From positions 1-43,247 of the forward strand of contig JAITIP010000045.1 of the NCBI GenBank assembly GCA_031279415.1: DNA of 43,247 bases, read 5' to 3'. This document shows, in pieces, positions 4,951-12,643 of this stretch. Position numbers and translations under genes: made by a program. How positions within the stretch are numbered: position 1 is the stretch's first letter; each line of letters starts with the position of its first letter. This DNA comes from Candidatus Endomicrobium procryptotermitis. Its GTDB lineage: Bacteria > Elusimicrobiota > Endomicrobiia > Endomicrobiales > Endomicrobiaceae. Below the pieces are notes generated by a model, which had not been told where the DNA came from, searched no databases, and saw only the letters and a list, made by a program, of their open reading frames with translations.

Positions 4951-6687
4951 TCACGAAGGAATATAAGAGGTTATTTTTTCAAGTATAATCTTTGCTCTCT
5001 TTTCTTGGAAATCCAAGCATCTATCTTCACTCCACAAGTCTTCATTAGCGGGTATTAAATGTAATCTTAAAAAAGCTTTTTTGTCTTTTACGTTTTTTTC
5101 GCCTCTTTTATCTGCACCGTTTATCCATTTGGCAAATGGAGTGTCATTTTTGTTGCCGCGATTTGTCGAATAATCAATAAGTTGATAATTTTTTATATTA
5201 TTGATTTTATCCCATTCAATACCTTTATCTGAAAGTATTTTTCTAGGCATAATATGATCGATGTCATTTACCCGTGCAGGCGGTTTACAATCATACATTA
5301 AAAAAAATAAAAAATCTTTGTCTAGTTTATGTAAATTTTCAGAAGAATAAAATATCGTAAAAGCATTTAATTTTTCATTATATACTTTGAACAATTCACC
5401 AGTAGGAAAATCTTTGTTTCTAAAATTTTTTATAATTTCTAAAATCTTTTTGACACCTGTTTTATATGGAACCCAGCCTGCTCCTCTGCTTCTAAATACG
5501 CCGTTGAGCAAAGAGTGATAAAGCCATTTTTTCATTAATGGAAAATCAGTATTGCCAGAATCATAATTATCAAAATAGCGCTCTATTTTTAAAACTTCAA
5601 TATCTTTATGAAATAAATGATAAACGATAAAAAATAAAGGAATAAATGAGGAATTGTTATTTTGATAAAATTTTAATAATTCCGCTTTATCAAGGAAATT
5701 TTTAAGAGCTTTAATTGCGGCTTTTATTTTATCTGCATTTTTAATTGCAAAATTAGCATCGGAATATTCAAGCAAGGACATTTCTTTGGAATAGTTATCC
5801 TGTAATAAAAAAACTAGCTTGATAAGGTTTTCCTGAGAAAGCCCAATATCTTGGTAAGAATCCAGCATTTGGTTTAAGAAATTCTCCATTCGCCAATCAA
5901 AACCTTTTAAAATAGAAGCGACAAGTTCAAAAGAAGATAATTTTGTCCCACCATCGTTCAATCGCCTAAACATCTCTACGATTTTTTGTCGATTTTCTAT
6001 CGCGCTTTCTTCTTCTGTCCTATCAGGCAAACACTTATTAATTACAACCTTTGAAATACCTAAAGTATTTGAATTCAAAACATTCTCATAAAATGCTAAT
6101 ACATTTTCTTCTATACAATCTTTATGAGACTCATCTGAGATAGAGTTTTCTTCAATTATCATTTTTACAATTTGCTTATACTTTCCCGTATTTTTAAGTT
6201 TTTGCAGCAAATCTTTTATAGAATACCATAAATGTTTTTGTATTGCCCTATCTTCTTTTGTCTGTTTAGGCAAACTACTCATATTATTTTCAAATTTGAA
6301 TTCAAATTCTGAATTATAATCGCTAAATAAATCAAAATATAAAATTTTTCCATTAATACTGCCTTTAAGTCCAATATAGAAAGTTTGCAGTCGTTGTTGT
6401 CCGTCAATGATAAAAAGTTGTTGTTGTGTTAAAGTGCCTGCTTGTCTAGACGGTATGAAGCAGCCATCTTTTGTAAACGGTCTATAATTAAATAACGGCT
6501 GTGCCCCCTTTTCTTCTTCTATTGCCATTATTGCACCAAAACTATCACCTTTTAATAGCGTGTCAAAAAGCAGTTCCATTTTTTCTTCCGTCCAAACTAA
6601 TGGACGCTGAATTACGGGCAAAACAAATTTTTCATCTTCAATCTCTGTAGCTGCGTCTGCAATTCTATAAGTTGTCCAAATTGCCAT
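4951..6687 (-). CDS. DUF262-DUF1524 (GmrSD/SspE-like) restriction nuclease
   Basis: A 578-residue protein with the two domains of the GmrSD-like defence nucleases. The N-terminal DUF262 part has the ParB-like nucleotidase signature IDGQQR at residues 94-99 and the supporting IQRPLVW motif at 26-32. The C-terminal DUF1524 HNH nuclease has DIDHIMPR starting at residue 475, with a later N-x-x-L-I-D-Y-S/N-R-G-N-K block. Family members include the type IV enzyme GmrSD and SspE of the phosphorothioate system, which use nucleotide hydrolysis to license DNA cleavage. No partner modification genes lie nearby, so it looks like a stand-alone nuclease. AGAGGAG before the ATG supports the start. A TATAAT about 60 bases upstream with a poor -35 may be its promoter. 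Apparently intact. Confidence 0.9.
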   Translation of the reverse strand: MAIWTTYRIADAATEIEDEKFVLPVIQRPLVWTEEKMELLFDTLLKGDSFGAIMAIEEEKGAQPLFNYRPFTKDGCFIPSRQAGTLTQQQLFIIDGQQRLQTFYIGLKGSINGKILYFDLFSDYNSEFEFKFENNMSSLPKQTKEDRAIQKHLWYSIKDLLQKLKNTGKYKQIVKMIIEENSISDESHKDCIEENVLAFYENVLNSNTLGISKVVINKCLPDRTEEESAIENRQKIVEMFRRLNDGGTKLSSFELVASILKGFDWRMENFLNQMLDSYQDIGLSQENLIKLVFLLQDNYSKEMSLLEYSDANFAIKNADKIKAAIKALKNFLDKAELLKFYQNNNSSFIPLFFIVYHLFHKDIEVLKIERYFDNYDSGNTDFPLMKKWLYHSLLNGVFRSRGAGWVPYKTGVKKILEIIKNFRNKDFPTGELFKVYNEKLNAFTIFYSSENLHKLDKDFLFFLMYDCKPPARVNDIDHIMPRKILSDKGIEWDKINNIKNYQLIDYSTNRGNKNDTPFAKWINGADKRGEKNVKDKKAFLRLHLIPANEDLWSEDRCLDFQEKRAKIILEKITSYIPS

Positions 6688-6836
6688 TTTATGCTCCTCT
6701 TTAAGCCGCTCATCAAGCTTATAAATAAATTTAAAAAAAATTATAGTCTTTTTAGTGAAAGCAACGACAACTGCAATGACAAATTAGCCTTTATTTTTTC
6801 TGCTACTGTATTTCTGACTTGCTACCTGCTAGTCCT

Positions 6837-7868
6837 TTAATACCCCAACTGCCCACAGGCAGCTGAAATATCAGCGCCTTTTGCTCGCCTTATATTTGTT
6901 GTCAGTCCATTGAGCTTTAAAATATTTTTGAACTTTGTAATGGTTTCTTGCTGTGGAGTTTGAAATTTAACAGCGTTTACCGGATTGTAAGGTATGAGGT
7001 TTATTTGCACGTCTGGATTTATTAAATTGCTATGCCTTAAAATTCGTGCAAGTTTGTGAGCATCTGCGGTTGAGTCATTTATATTATTGACTAGAATGTA
7101 TTCAATTGTAAGTCTTGAATTCGTTTTTTTCAAATAATATTTCCCTGCTTTTAAAATATCTTCAATGGAAAAGCCTAAATTATCAGGTATTAAAATTTTC
7201 CTTTTCCTGTCATCAACACCATGCAATGACAAAGCAAGCCTTATACCGTAGTTGTCTTCGGCAAGTTTTTCAATAGCAGGAACAATTCCTACTGTTGAAA
7301 GTGTTATATGTCTTTTGCCTATAGCAAACTCATTTTTTGAAAGCAGTGATTTTAAAGCAAGGGATACATTGTTGAAATTCAGCATAGGTTCTCCCATTCC
7401 CATAAACAATACTCCACTGACTTTTTTCTTCGTATCATTTTCAATCTGCAGGACTTGTTCCAGTATTTCCCCCCTGCTCAAATTTCTTGCAAGCTTAACC
7501 TTTCCTGAAAAACAAAATTCGCACATGACAGGGCAGCCTATCTGCGAAGAAATGCAAACTGAATTTTTGTCTCCTGCAGGAAGAAAAACAGCAAAAAAAT
7601 ATTTATTGTCTTCGGTTTGAAAAGTATAACGTATGCTGCCGTCAATTAAAGATTTTTCTTTTTTTACAATTTTAAGTAAACGCAGAACAAACTTTTCATC
7701 AAGCTGACGTCTTAATTCTATAGAAAGATTTGTAAACTCATCGAAAGAAGCAGCTTTTTTTATGTAGATCCATTCGATAATCTGGTTTAGTCTGTAATCC
7801 TGTTTGATTATTGAGTTCGACGCCGTTTTAAATTGAGGTGTGGTTAAATCCAATATATATTTTTTCAT
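6837..7868 (-). CDS. rlmN: 23S rRNA/tRNA adenine-C2 methyltransferase RlmN
   Basis: A 343-residue radical-SAM enzyme matching RlmN in length and motifs. It methylates C2 of A2503 in 23S rRNA and of A37 in some tRNAs. The cluster-binding cysteines are C112, C116 and C119 in GCPVMCEFCFSG, preceded by C105 in VCISSQ. The C-terminal catalytic cysteine is C338 in ISAACGQLGY, which becomes methylated during the reaction. The GMGEP motif and the SLHG block are also present. The ribosome-binding site is weak. It is transcribed towards the DUF262 gene but separated from it by 149 bases. Immediately upstream lies the tail of a broken restriction enzyme gene. Assignment is firm. Confidence 0.95.
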   Translation of the reverse strand: MKKYILDLTTPQFKTASNSIIKQDYRLNQIIEWIYIKKAASFDEFTNLSIELRRQLDEKFVLRLLKIVKKEKSLIDGSIRYTFQTEDNKYFFAVFLPAGDKNSVCISSQIGCPVMCEFCFSGKVKLARNLSRGEILEQVLQIENDTKKKVSGVLFMGMGEPMLNFNNVSLALKSLLSKNEFAIGKRHITLSTVGIVPAIEKLAEDNYGIRLALSLHGVDDRKRKILIPDNLGFSIEDILKAGKYYLKKTNSRLTIEYILVNNINDSTADAHKLARILRHSNLINPDVQINLIPYNPVNAVKFQTPQQETITKFKNILKLNGLTTNIRRAKGADISAACGQLGY

Positions 7869-7870
7869 TT

Positions 7871-8000
7871 TTATTTATTCTCGATTAGCTGTATTTCTTT
7901 TTCCGTCAGTCTATAGAGTTCATATACAATCTTATCTATTTGCTTAATAATATCGGCTTTTTGTCGTTAAACTTCTTTCAGTGCTTCAAAATCACTCTTA
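7871..8000 (-). pseudogene. C-terminal relic of a type IIG (Eco57I-like) restriction-modification enzyme
   Basis: Between rlmN and the lipoate-ligase-type gene the minus strand reads DFEALKEV, a stop, then RQKADIIKQIDKIVYE and LYRLTEKEIQLIENK before the final stop at 7871-7873. The pattern I-D-x-x-V-Y-E-L-Y-x-L-T-x-x-E-I-x-x-I-E is the characteristic last segment of type IIG restriction-methyltransferases and related N6-adenine methylases. Only about 40 codons remain, interrupted by in-frame TAA, so this is the last scrap of a deleted gene. The flanking gene stop at 8003 marks the deletion edge. Confidence 0.6.
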
Positions 8001-8002
8001 TA

Positions 8003-8683
8003 TTAAAATTTTTCATTCCACTGCGGGTTTAAATATATTTTTTTTGCTAAAACTTTTGCTCGTTCAATTTCTGTGTTTGTAAAATCACATTCAATTATTT
8101 CTCTATCCATACATTGTGTTAGGTTTTTTGCTGTTTCTTCGCATAAAATATTTTTTTGTTTATCACTAAGTTTGATATACAAAGATCCTTGTACAAGTAT
8201 TTTATTTCCCCTCCTTCTTGAACATGAACCTAATATTTTTTTATCGTGATATATTAAATCATTTGCATATTTTGTCTGCACGCATATATCATTTGTAATA
8301 TCATTTGCGCTATTTAATAAAATTGTATGAATATCTAAATTATTCAATGCTTTTTGTATCGCAAGATGTATTTGCTTAAAAGTATCGTTTTGACTATATA
8401 CAAAATTCCATTCATTTGAAGAAGTTATGAAGCTATAAGAAATATCATTTTCATGATATACGGTAAGTCCGCCGGTAAATCTTCTTGTAAAATTTTTTTT
8501 CTTTAATTTCGCATGTTTTTGGAAATAGCCTATTGTAGTATAAGCCCCGTTCCAAGTATAAAACCTTAAAACAGGAACGGTCAAGTAATTATTAAATAAA
8601 GCTTCATCTAAAGCCATATTCATTACTGCACTGCGTGATTTATATTTTATCAAACGAAGCGTCTTTTCCTGTTTCTTTTTCAT
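8003..8683 (-). CDS. Lipoate-protein ligase/octanoyltransferase family protein (LplA/LipM-type)
   Basis: A 226-residue member of the BPL/LplA acyltransferase fold. It has the N-terminal NMALDEALF block, the substrate motif RRFTGGLTVYH around residues 67-77, and the lysine motif KKILGSCSRRR followed by ILVQGSLYIKL. These enzymes attach or transfer lipoyl or octanoyl groups onto E2 and GcvH domains. The sequence alone does not separate ligase from transferase; the length without a C-terminal accessory domain resembles LipM-type or short LplA proteins. The start overlaps the end of ogt by 44 bases, and starting later would remove the conserved N-terminal strand, so translational coupling is likely. 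It is the last gene of the antiporter-ogt-lplA operon. Confidence 0.83.
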   Translation of the reverse strand: MKKKQEKTLRLIKYKSRSAVMNMALDEALFNNYLTVPVLRFYTWNGAYTTIGYFQKHAKLKKKNFTRRFTGGLTVYHENDISYSFITSSNEWNFVYSQNDTFKQIHLAIQKALNNLDIHTILLNSANDITNDICVQTKYANDLIYHDKKILGSCSRRRGNKILVQGSLYIKLSDKQKNILCEETAKNLTQCMDREIIECDFTNTEIERAKVLAKKIYLNPQWNEKF

Positions 8684-8975
8684 ATTTCAGCATTTTTTCT
8701 TTTGTTTTTATTCCACCTTTTGCAGAATATCCACACATTTTTCCATTCGAACCGATTACTCTATGACATGGAATTATTGGAGCAAAAGGATTATTGCGCA
8801 TTGCTGCGCCGACGGCTCTTGCAGCCTTGGGAGAACCAATTCTTTCTGCAAGCTCACCATATGTCATGGTTTGCCCTGCAGGAATTTCAAAGCAGTCCTT
8901 CCACACTTTTACATAAAAATCAGGATAGTTTTTAAACCTTTGTTCTATTTCTTTAGGTATTTTTTTATTTTTCAA
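8640..8975 (-). CDS. ogt: Methylated-DNA-cysteine methyltransferase domain protein (Ogt-type)
   Basis: A 111-residue protein consisting only of the DNA-binding/active-site domain of O6-alkylguanine-DNA alkyltransferases. It has GQTMTYGELAERIGSPKAAR, the arginine-finger region, and the active-site PCHRVI with acceptor cysteine C70. Retention of the cysteine argues for true repair of O6-alkylguanine rather than the alkyltransferase-like proteins that lack it. The usual N-terminal domain is missing, which is common in short family members. Translation starts with TTG at 8973-8975, behind AGAGG, and the TTGA overlaps the stop codon of the antiporter gene. Its 3' end overlaps the lipoate-ligase-type gene. 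It is the middle gene of a compact three-gene operon. Confidence 0.88.
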   Translation of the reverse strand: MKNKKIPKEIEQRFKNYPDFYVKVWKDCFEIPAGQTMTYGELAERIGSPKAARAVGAAMRNNPFAPIIPCHRVIGSNGKMCGYSAKGGIKTKEKMLKYEKETGKDASFDKI

Positions 8976-10777
8976 TTTTTTACCTCTTGATTATCAGGCT
9001 TTTCCACTGAGGTTTCATGAGGCTGTGATGCAATTTCCATAGCGGCTGACAAAAGACTTTGCTGTTCCAAATCATCAAGAATAAGAGAGGTTAATGATTT
9101 TGCAACTTCCTCTTCTTCAAACGCTATCCCGGAAACACCTATCTGTTTAAAATGAGCTTTACTGCTTAAAAATCTTGTCCGTACGAAAAGTCTTGTCTCC
9201 GGATTCAATCTTGAAGCAAGAGAGGCAGTTTCAGAAGTTATGTTTACCGAAGGAACAGTTATGATAAGATAATCTGCACAGTGTATGCCGGCTGCTTCCA
9301 GAATTCCTTTTTTTGAAGAATCACCATAAACCGCGTTTTGTCCTTCGGCACTTAAAGAATTTATAGTGTCTACATTCATATCTATAACGACATAATTTAT
9401 GCTGTGCTCTTTCAATGCCTGAGCTACTCTTCTTCCCGTAGGGCCGTAACCAACTATTATAGCCATTTTTTCGGCAAGATATTCTTCTGTAGGCAGAAGA
9501 TTTTTTGCAAGCTCTTGATTTTTGCTTAAACGCTCTCCTCTTTTGTTAGCTATGTAATTTAAAAATTTCCATAATTTTTCTTTTGACTTTAAAAAGCTTT
9601 CCACTTGTGGAATATTTTTAAATATGGAAGGGTTCATCGATATGGAAACTATCGCGCATATTACGATAGTGTTATATACTATATCTACAGCGAGTTCAAG
9701 CCTTTTGGCTTCCTGAGCGAGAATGAAAGAAAATTCTCCGATCTGCGATAATCCAGCCGCAACAGTTAAAGCCGTTCTGGGTGAATAGCCGAGAATTGTC
9801 ACTACAATCACGGCTGTCAAAGGTTTTATTATCAATACTATGAGAAGTGCCGCTAGAATAATAAATGGATACTCTATTATAAATTTAGGGTCAAACAGCA
9901 TGCCGACAGCAAGGAAAAACAATACTGCGAAAGCATCTCTTAAAGGAAGAAGATCAGCGCCAGCCTGATAGCTTACTTTGCTTTTTCCCACAACCATACC
10001 GCCGAGAAACGCTCCCAAGGCAAGTGAGACCTGAAAAATAACGGCGGCACCCACAGCTGTCGCAAAAGCCATGACCAAAACCGTCAGTGTAAACAATTCC
10101 TGTGAACGTGTTTTTGCAACTTTTGAAAGTATCCAAGGCACAAAACGTCCGCCCACACTCATAGTCAAAACCCACAGCACGACTATTCTCAATAATGCAA
10201 CAACGATTTCTTTTATTATTTGTATGCTGCCAGTTGTAGAAGAAAATCCTCCTGCTGCCACTATACTTGAAAGGCTTGGAAGAATAACAAGGATAAGAAC
10301 TGTAAAAATGTCTTCTACCACAAGCCATCCGACTGCAACATGACCATGCACAGTGCTTATCATATTATTGTCAGAGAGTACTCTTAAAAGCACGACCGTG
10401 CTTGCAACCGCAAGTCCGAAGCCCATTATAAGCGCAGATATTAAGTCCAGTCCGAAAAACATACCGATTGCCGTTCCACATATTGTTGCAGCTGTACTCT
10501 GTGCTATAGCACCGGGTATTGCGACATTTTTTACTGCCATCAAATCTTTCGTATTAAAATGCAATCCTACTCCGAACATAAGCAAAATTACTCCTGCTTC
10601 GGAGAGTTGAAACGCAAGACTGTAATCGGCCACAAAACCTGGCGTCACCGGGCCTATTAAAAAACCGGCGATAAGATATCCGACTACGGAAGATAATCCT
10701 ATTTTTTGGGTTATAAAACCAAAGACAAGAGCAAGCACAAAACCTATGGCTAATATTTGTAAAAGTTGTTGATCCAT
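8972..10777 (-). CDS. ybaL: YbaL/KefB-type CPA2 cation:proton antiporter with TrkA-N domain
   Basis: A 601-residue CPA2-family transporter. About twelve membrane helices fill residues 5-390; the first contains GFVLALVFGFITQKIGL, followed by VVGYLIAGFLIGPVTPGFVA and the conserved LLMFGVGLHF. A cytoplasmic RCK/TrkA-N nucleotide-binding domain begins near residue 436 with the glycine loop GYGPTG at 443-448. The N-terminal motifs are closest to the YbaL (RosB-like) branch rather than KefB/KefC. Such proteins exchange K+ or Na+ for protons and are gated by NAD(H) or small metabolites. It heads an operon with ogt and the lipoate-ligase-type gene. An extended -10 element lies about 40 bases upstream. 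Substrate not determinable. Confidence 0.9.
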   Translation of the reverse strand: MDQQLLQILAIGFVLALVFGFITQKIGLSSVVGYLIAGFLIGPVTPGFVADYSLAFQLSEAGVILLMFGVGLHFNTKDLMAVKNVAIPGAIAQSTAATICGTAIGMFFGLDLISALIMGFGLAVASTVVLLRVLSDNNMISTVHGHVAVGWLVVEDIFTVLILVILPSLSSIVAAGGFSSTTGSIQIIKEIVVALLRIVVLWVLTMSVGGRFVPWILSKVAKTRSQELFTLTVLVMAFATAVGAAVIFQVSLALGAFLGGMVVGKSKVSYQAGADLLPLRDAFAVLFFLAVGMLFDPKFIIEYPFIILAALLIVLIIKPLTAVIVVTILGYSPRTALTVAAGLSQIGEFSFILAQEAKRLELAVDIVYNTIVICAIVSISMNPSIFKNIPQVESFLKSKEKLWKFLNYIANKRGERLSKNQELAKNLLPTEEYLAEKMAIIVGYGPTGRRVAQALKEHSINYVVIDMNVDTINSLSAEGQNAVYGDSSKKGILEAAGIHCADYLIITVPSVNITSETASLASRLNPETRLFVRTRFLSSKAHFKQIGVSGIAFEEEEVAKSLTSLILDDLEQQSLLSAAMEIASQPHETSVEKPDNQEVKN

Positions 10778-10816
10778 TTGATTGCAATACCTTAATATAA
10801 AAAATTTTTGGATATT

Positions 10817-10825
10817 ATTATAGCA
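10817..10825 (-). promoter_or_regulatory. Extended -10 element for the antiporter operon
   Basis: On the minus strand TGCTATAAT lies here, a full TGnTATAAT extended -10, about 40 bases upstream of the antiporter ATG. A TTGTCA further upstream is 21 bases away, too far for a normal -35, so the extended -10 would have to act mostly alone. The rest of 10826-10991 shows nothing I can support. Confidence 0.4.
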
Positions 10826-10991
10826 TATTTAAAAACGTAAGCTTGACAACTGTGAATGGGCTGGCTGTAAAAATTTGTACTTTTTTCTGTTTATAAAGGA
10901 AAAAAAGGATAGATACTATTTTGCATAATACGATAAGCTGTTCTAGTTAATATGTGAATGTTTTTATATAGCGTTCGCTTAGAAATAAAGT

Positions 10992-11696
10992 TTATCCATG
11001 TCGCCAGAAATTTACCAACGATTTTGTTGCTTCTAAAGGATCTTCCGCTCCCGCTATGGCGCTTACGATAAAAAAACCGTCAACGCCGGCAGCTTTTAAC
11101 GCAGACAAATCTTCAAGTTTTACTCCTCCGCCGATTACTACAGGCAGCGGACTGACGGATTTTAAACGTTTGATTTCATCATATGTACGTTCCAAAATTA
11201 TGCCGTTAACTAAGCCGCAGTCGGGTTTCGTGGCAGTTGCATGCACGGGACCGACTCCAAAATAATCTACAATTCCAGTTTTAAAATTTTCAATATATTC
11301 AAACAAATCTTTTGCTCTTGCGGAAAGTCCTACTATAGTGTCTTCGCCCAATATTTGTCTTGCTAACTCAACAGGCATATCGCTTTGGCCCAGATGTACT
11401 CCGTCAATTTTTACGCCTTCAAGTCTCAAAGCAAGCGCAATATCAACCCTGTCATCTATAACTAAAGCTATTTTATCCTGTTTATCGGCCAATTTGATTT
11501 CTTGCGCAGCAATACGCCCTAAATCCATAAGTTCCCTTGAAGTCGTGTTTTTTGACCGCACCTGTAGAAAAGTTATTCCCCCCTCTATTGACTGACGCAC
11601 AATATGTCGGAAATCGCGACCTTGTGTATTTTCTGGACCGACTACAAAATATATCGATAACTCAAACGAATCACGCAGATGATTATATCTAGTCAT
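10992..11696 (-). CDS. thiE: Thiamine-phosphate synthase ThiE
   Basis: A 234-residue TIM-barrel enzyme that joins hydroxymethylpyrimidine diphosphate and thiazole phosphate to give thiamine phosphate. Recognisable motifs are LQVRSK near the N-terminus, DDRVDIAL, GVHLGQSDMP, GVGPVHATATKPD (phosphate-binding and substrate loop) and the C-terminal VVIGGGVKLEDL. Its start overlaps the end of thiM by 8 bases, so the two are translationally coupled. The TPP riboswitch in front of thiM should regulate both. No thiC, thiD or thiG is present in the window, so the pair suggests thiazole salvage here; the pyrimidine source cannot be seen. Confidence 0.93.
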   Translation of the reverse strand: MTRYNHLRDSFELSIYFVVGPENTQGRDFRHIVRQSIEGGITFLQVRSKNTTSRELMDLGRIAAQEIKLADKQDKIALVIDDRVDIALALRLEGVKIDGVHLGQSDMPVELARQILGEDTIVGLSARAKDLFEYIENFKTGIVDYFGVGPVHATATKPDCGLVNGIILERTYDEIKRLKSVSPLPVVIGGGVKLEDLSALKAAGVDGFFIVSAIAGAEDPLEATKSLVNFWRHG

Positions 11697-12525
11697 TGAG
11701 GCTTACCTCCGAAAGATGTTTCTTGGCGTATTCAGTTATGGATTCTGCATTTGTTAAGCTTAAATTATCGATAAAAGCATTTTGAAATGAAGCAGTGCCA
11801 ATTTTTTCTTTTTGTGCAGTTTCCGAAGCCCATTTATAGATTAGAGAACCTGCTAAAGCGGCAGTCAGATTATCCGCTACTGCTGCAAAAACGGCGATTA
11901 CTCCACCTAAAGAACATCCTGCGCCCGTGATGCTCTTAAGCATTTGCGAACCGCCGGTTATATGATAAGCTTTTTCAGTACTTAATATTAAATCTGTTTC
12001 TCCAGAAACAGCGACAACTCCTTTCGTAAATTTTGCAAGAACTGCAGCCGACTGTGAAGCTTCTTCTACTGTGTCGGTAGAATCAACACCTTCAACGTTT
12101 CCTTGTCGTTCGGTTTGCAGCTCCCAGAGATTTGCCAAAGCTATAATTTCCGAAGCATTGCCTCTTATTATGTTTGGACGGTAGTCTTTTAGAGTTTTAA
12201 TAACATGATTACGAGTATCTCCTAGACCTGATGCTATGGGATCTAAAACCCATGGTTTGTTTAATTCAAATGCAGTTTTTGCGGCTTGAGGAAGCGATTC
12301 GCTTGCAATTGGCTGCAAAGTTCCCATATTAACGTAAACTGCTTTAGAAATACAAGACAACGGCTTTGCTTCATCAGGCAGAAAACACATCGCAGCTCTG
12401 CCGCCTACTGCCAACTGAGCGTTTGCGACAAAATTAATTGTGACGAAATTTGTCCATGAACCTACCAGCGGATTCTGCCTGCGTACTTCTTTAACTGCAC
12501 GTACAATTTCAGTAATTTCTTTCAT
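11689..12525 (-). CDS. thiM: Hydroxyethylthiazole kinase ThiM
   Basis: A 278-residue ribokinase-like enzyme that phosphorylates 4-methyl-5-hydroxyethylthiazole in the thiamine salvage pathway. Motifs include NFVTINFVANAQLAVGGRAA near residues 25-45, KPWVLDPIASG, IIRGNASEI and the C-terminal anion hole with the catalytic cysteine, SITGAGCSLGGV. It is the first gene of the thiM-thiE pair. The ATG at 12523-12525 is preceded by AAGGAG at 12531-12536, which forms the 3' edge of the TPP riboswitch, so ligand binding should hide the ribosome-binding site. Length and motifs are standard; assignment is firm. Confidence 0.95.
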   Translation of the reverse strand: MKEITEIVRAVKEVRRQNPLVGSWTNFVTINFVANAQLAVGGRAAMCFLPDEAKPLSCISKAVYVNMGTLQPIASESLPQAAKTAFELNKPWVLDPIASGLGDTRNHVIKTLKDYRPNIIRGNASEIIALANLWELQTERQGNVEGVDSTDTVEEASQSAAVLAKFTKGVVAVSGETDLILSTEKAYHITGGSQMLKSITGAGCSLGGVIAVFAAVADNLTAALAGSLIYKWASETAQKEKIGTASFQNAFIDNLSLTNAESITEYAKKHLSEVSLND

Positions 12526-12530
12526 AAGTT

Positions 12531-12628
12531 CTCCTTTCGCTAGAATTATCTAGATCAAGTTTGGCGGTATAATCTCAGCCCTATCCTTAACGGATATACA
12601 GCAAGTTTCCCACTCGCGGGCACCCGCA
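12531..12628 (-). promoter_or_regulatory. TPP riboswitch (THI element) controlling thiM-thiE
   Basis: Read on the minus strand this segment has the hallmarks of the thiamine pyrophosphate riboswitch: GCGGGTGCCCG at the 5' side, the pyrimidine-sensing GGGCTGAGA (CTGAGA at 12573-12578), then ACCGCC, and the pyrophosphate-sensing arm GATCTAGATAATTCTAGCG at 12538-12556. Its last bases are AAGGAG, the ribosome-binding site of thiM, which argues for translational control. It begins only about 15 bases after the upstream gene's stop codon. Confidence 0.92.
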
Positions 12629-12643
12629 TTATTATTTAATTTT

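Noticed and set aside
9954-10343. Overlapping frames on both strands inside the antiporter gene.
   Set aside because: Shadows of a well-supported gene; compositions are atypical and no motifs were found.
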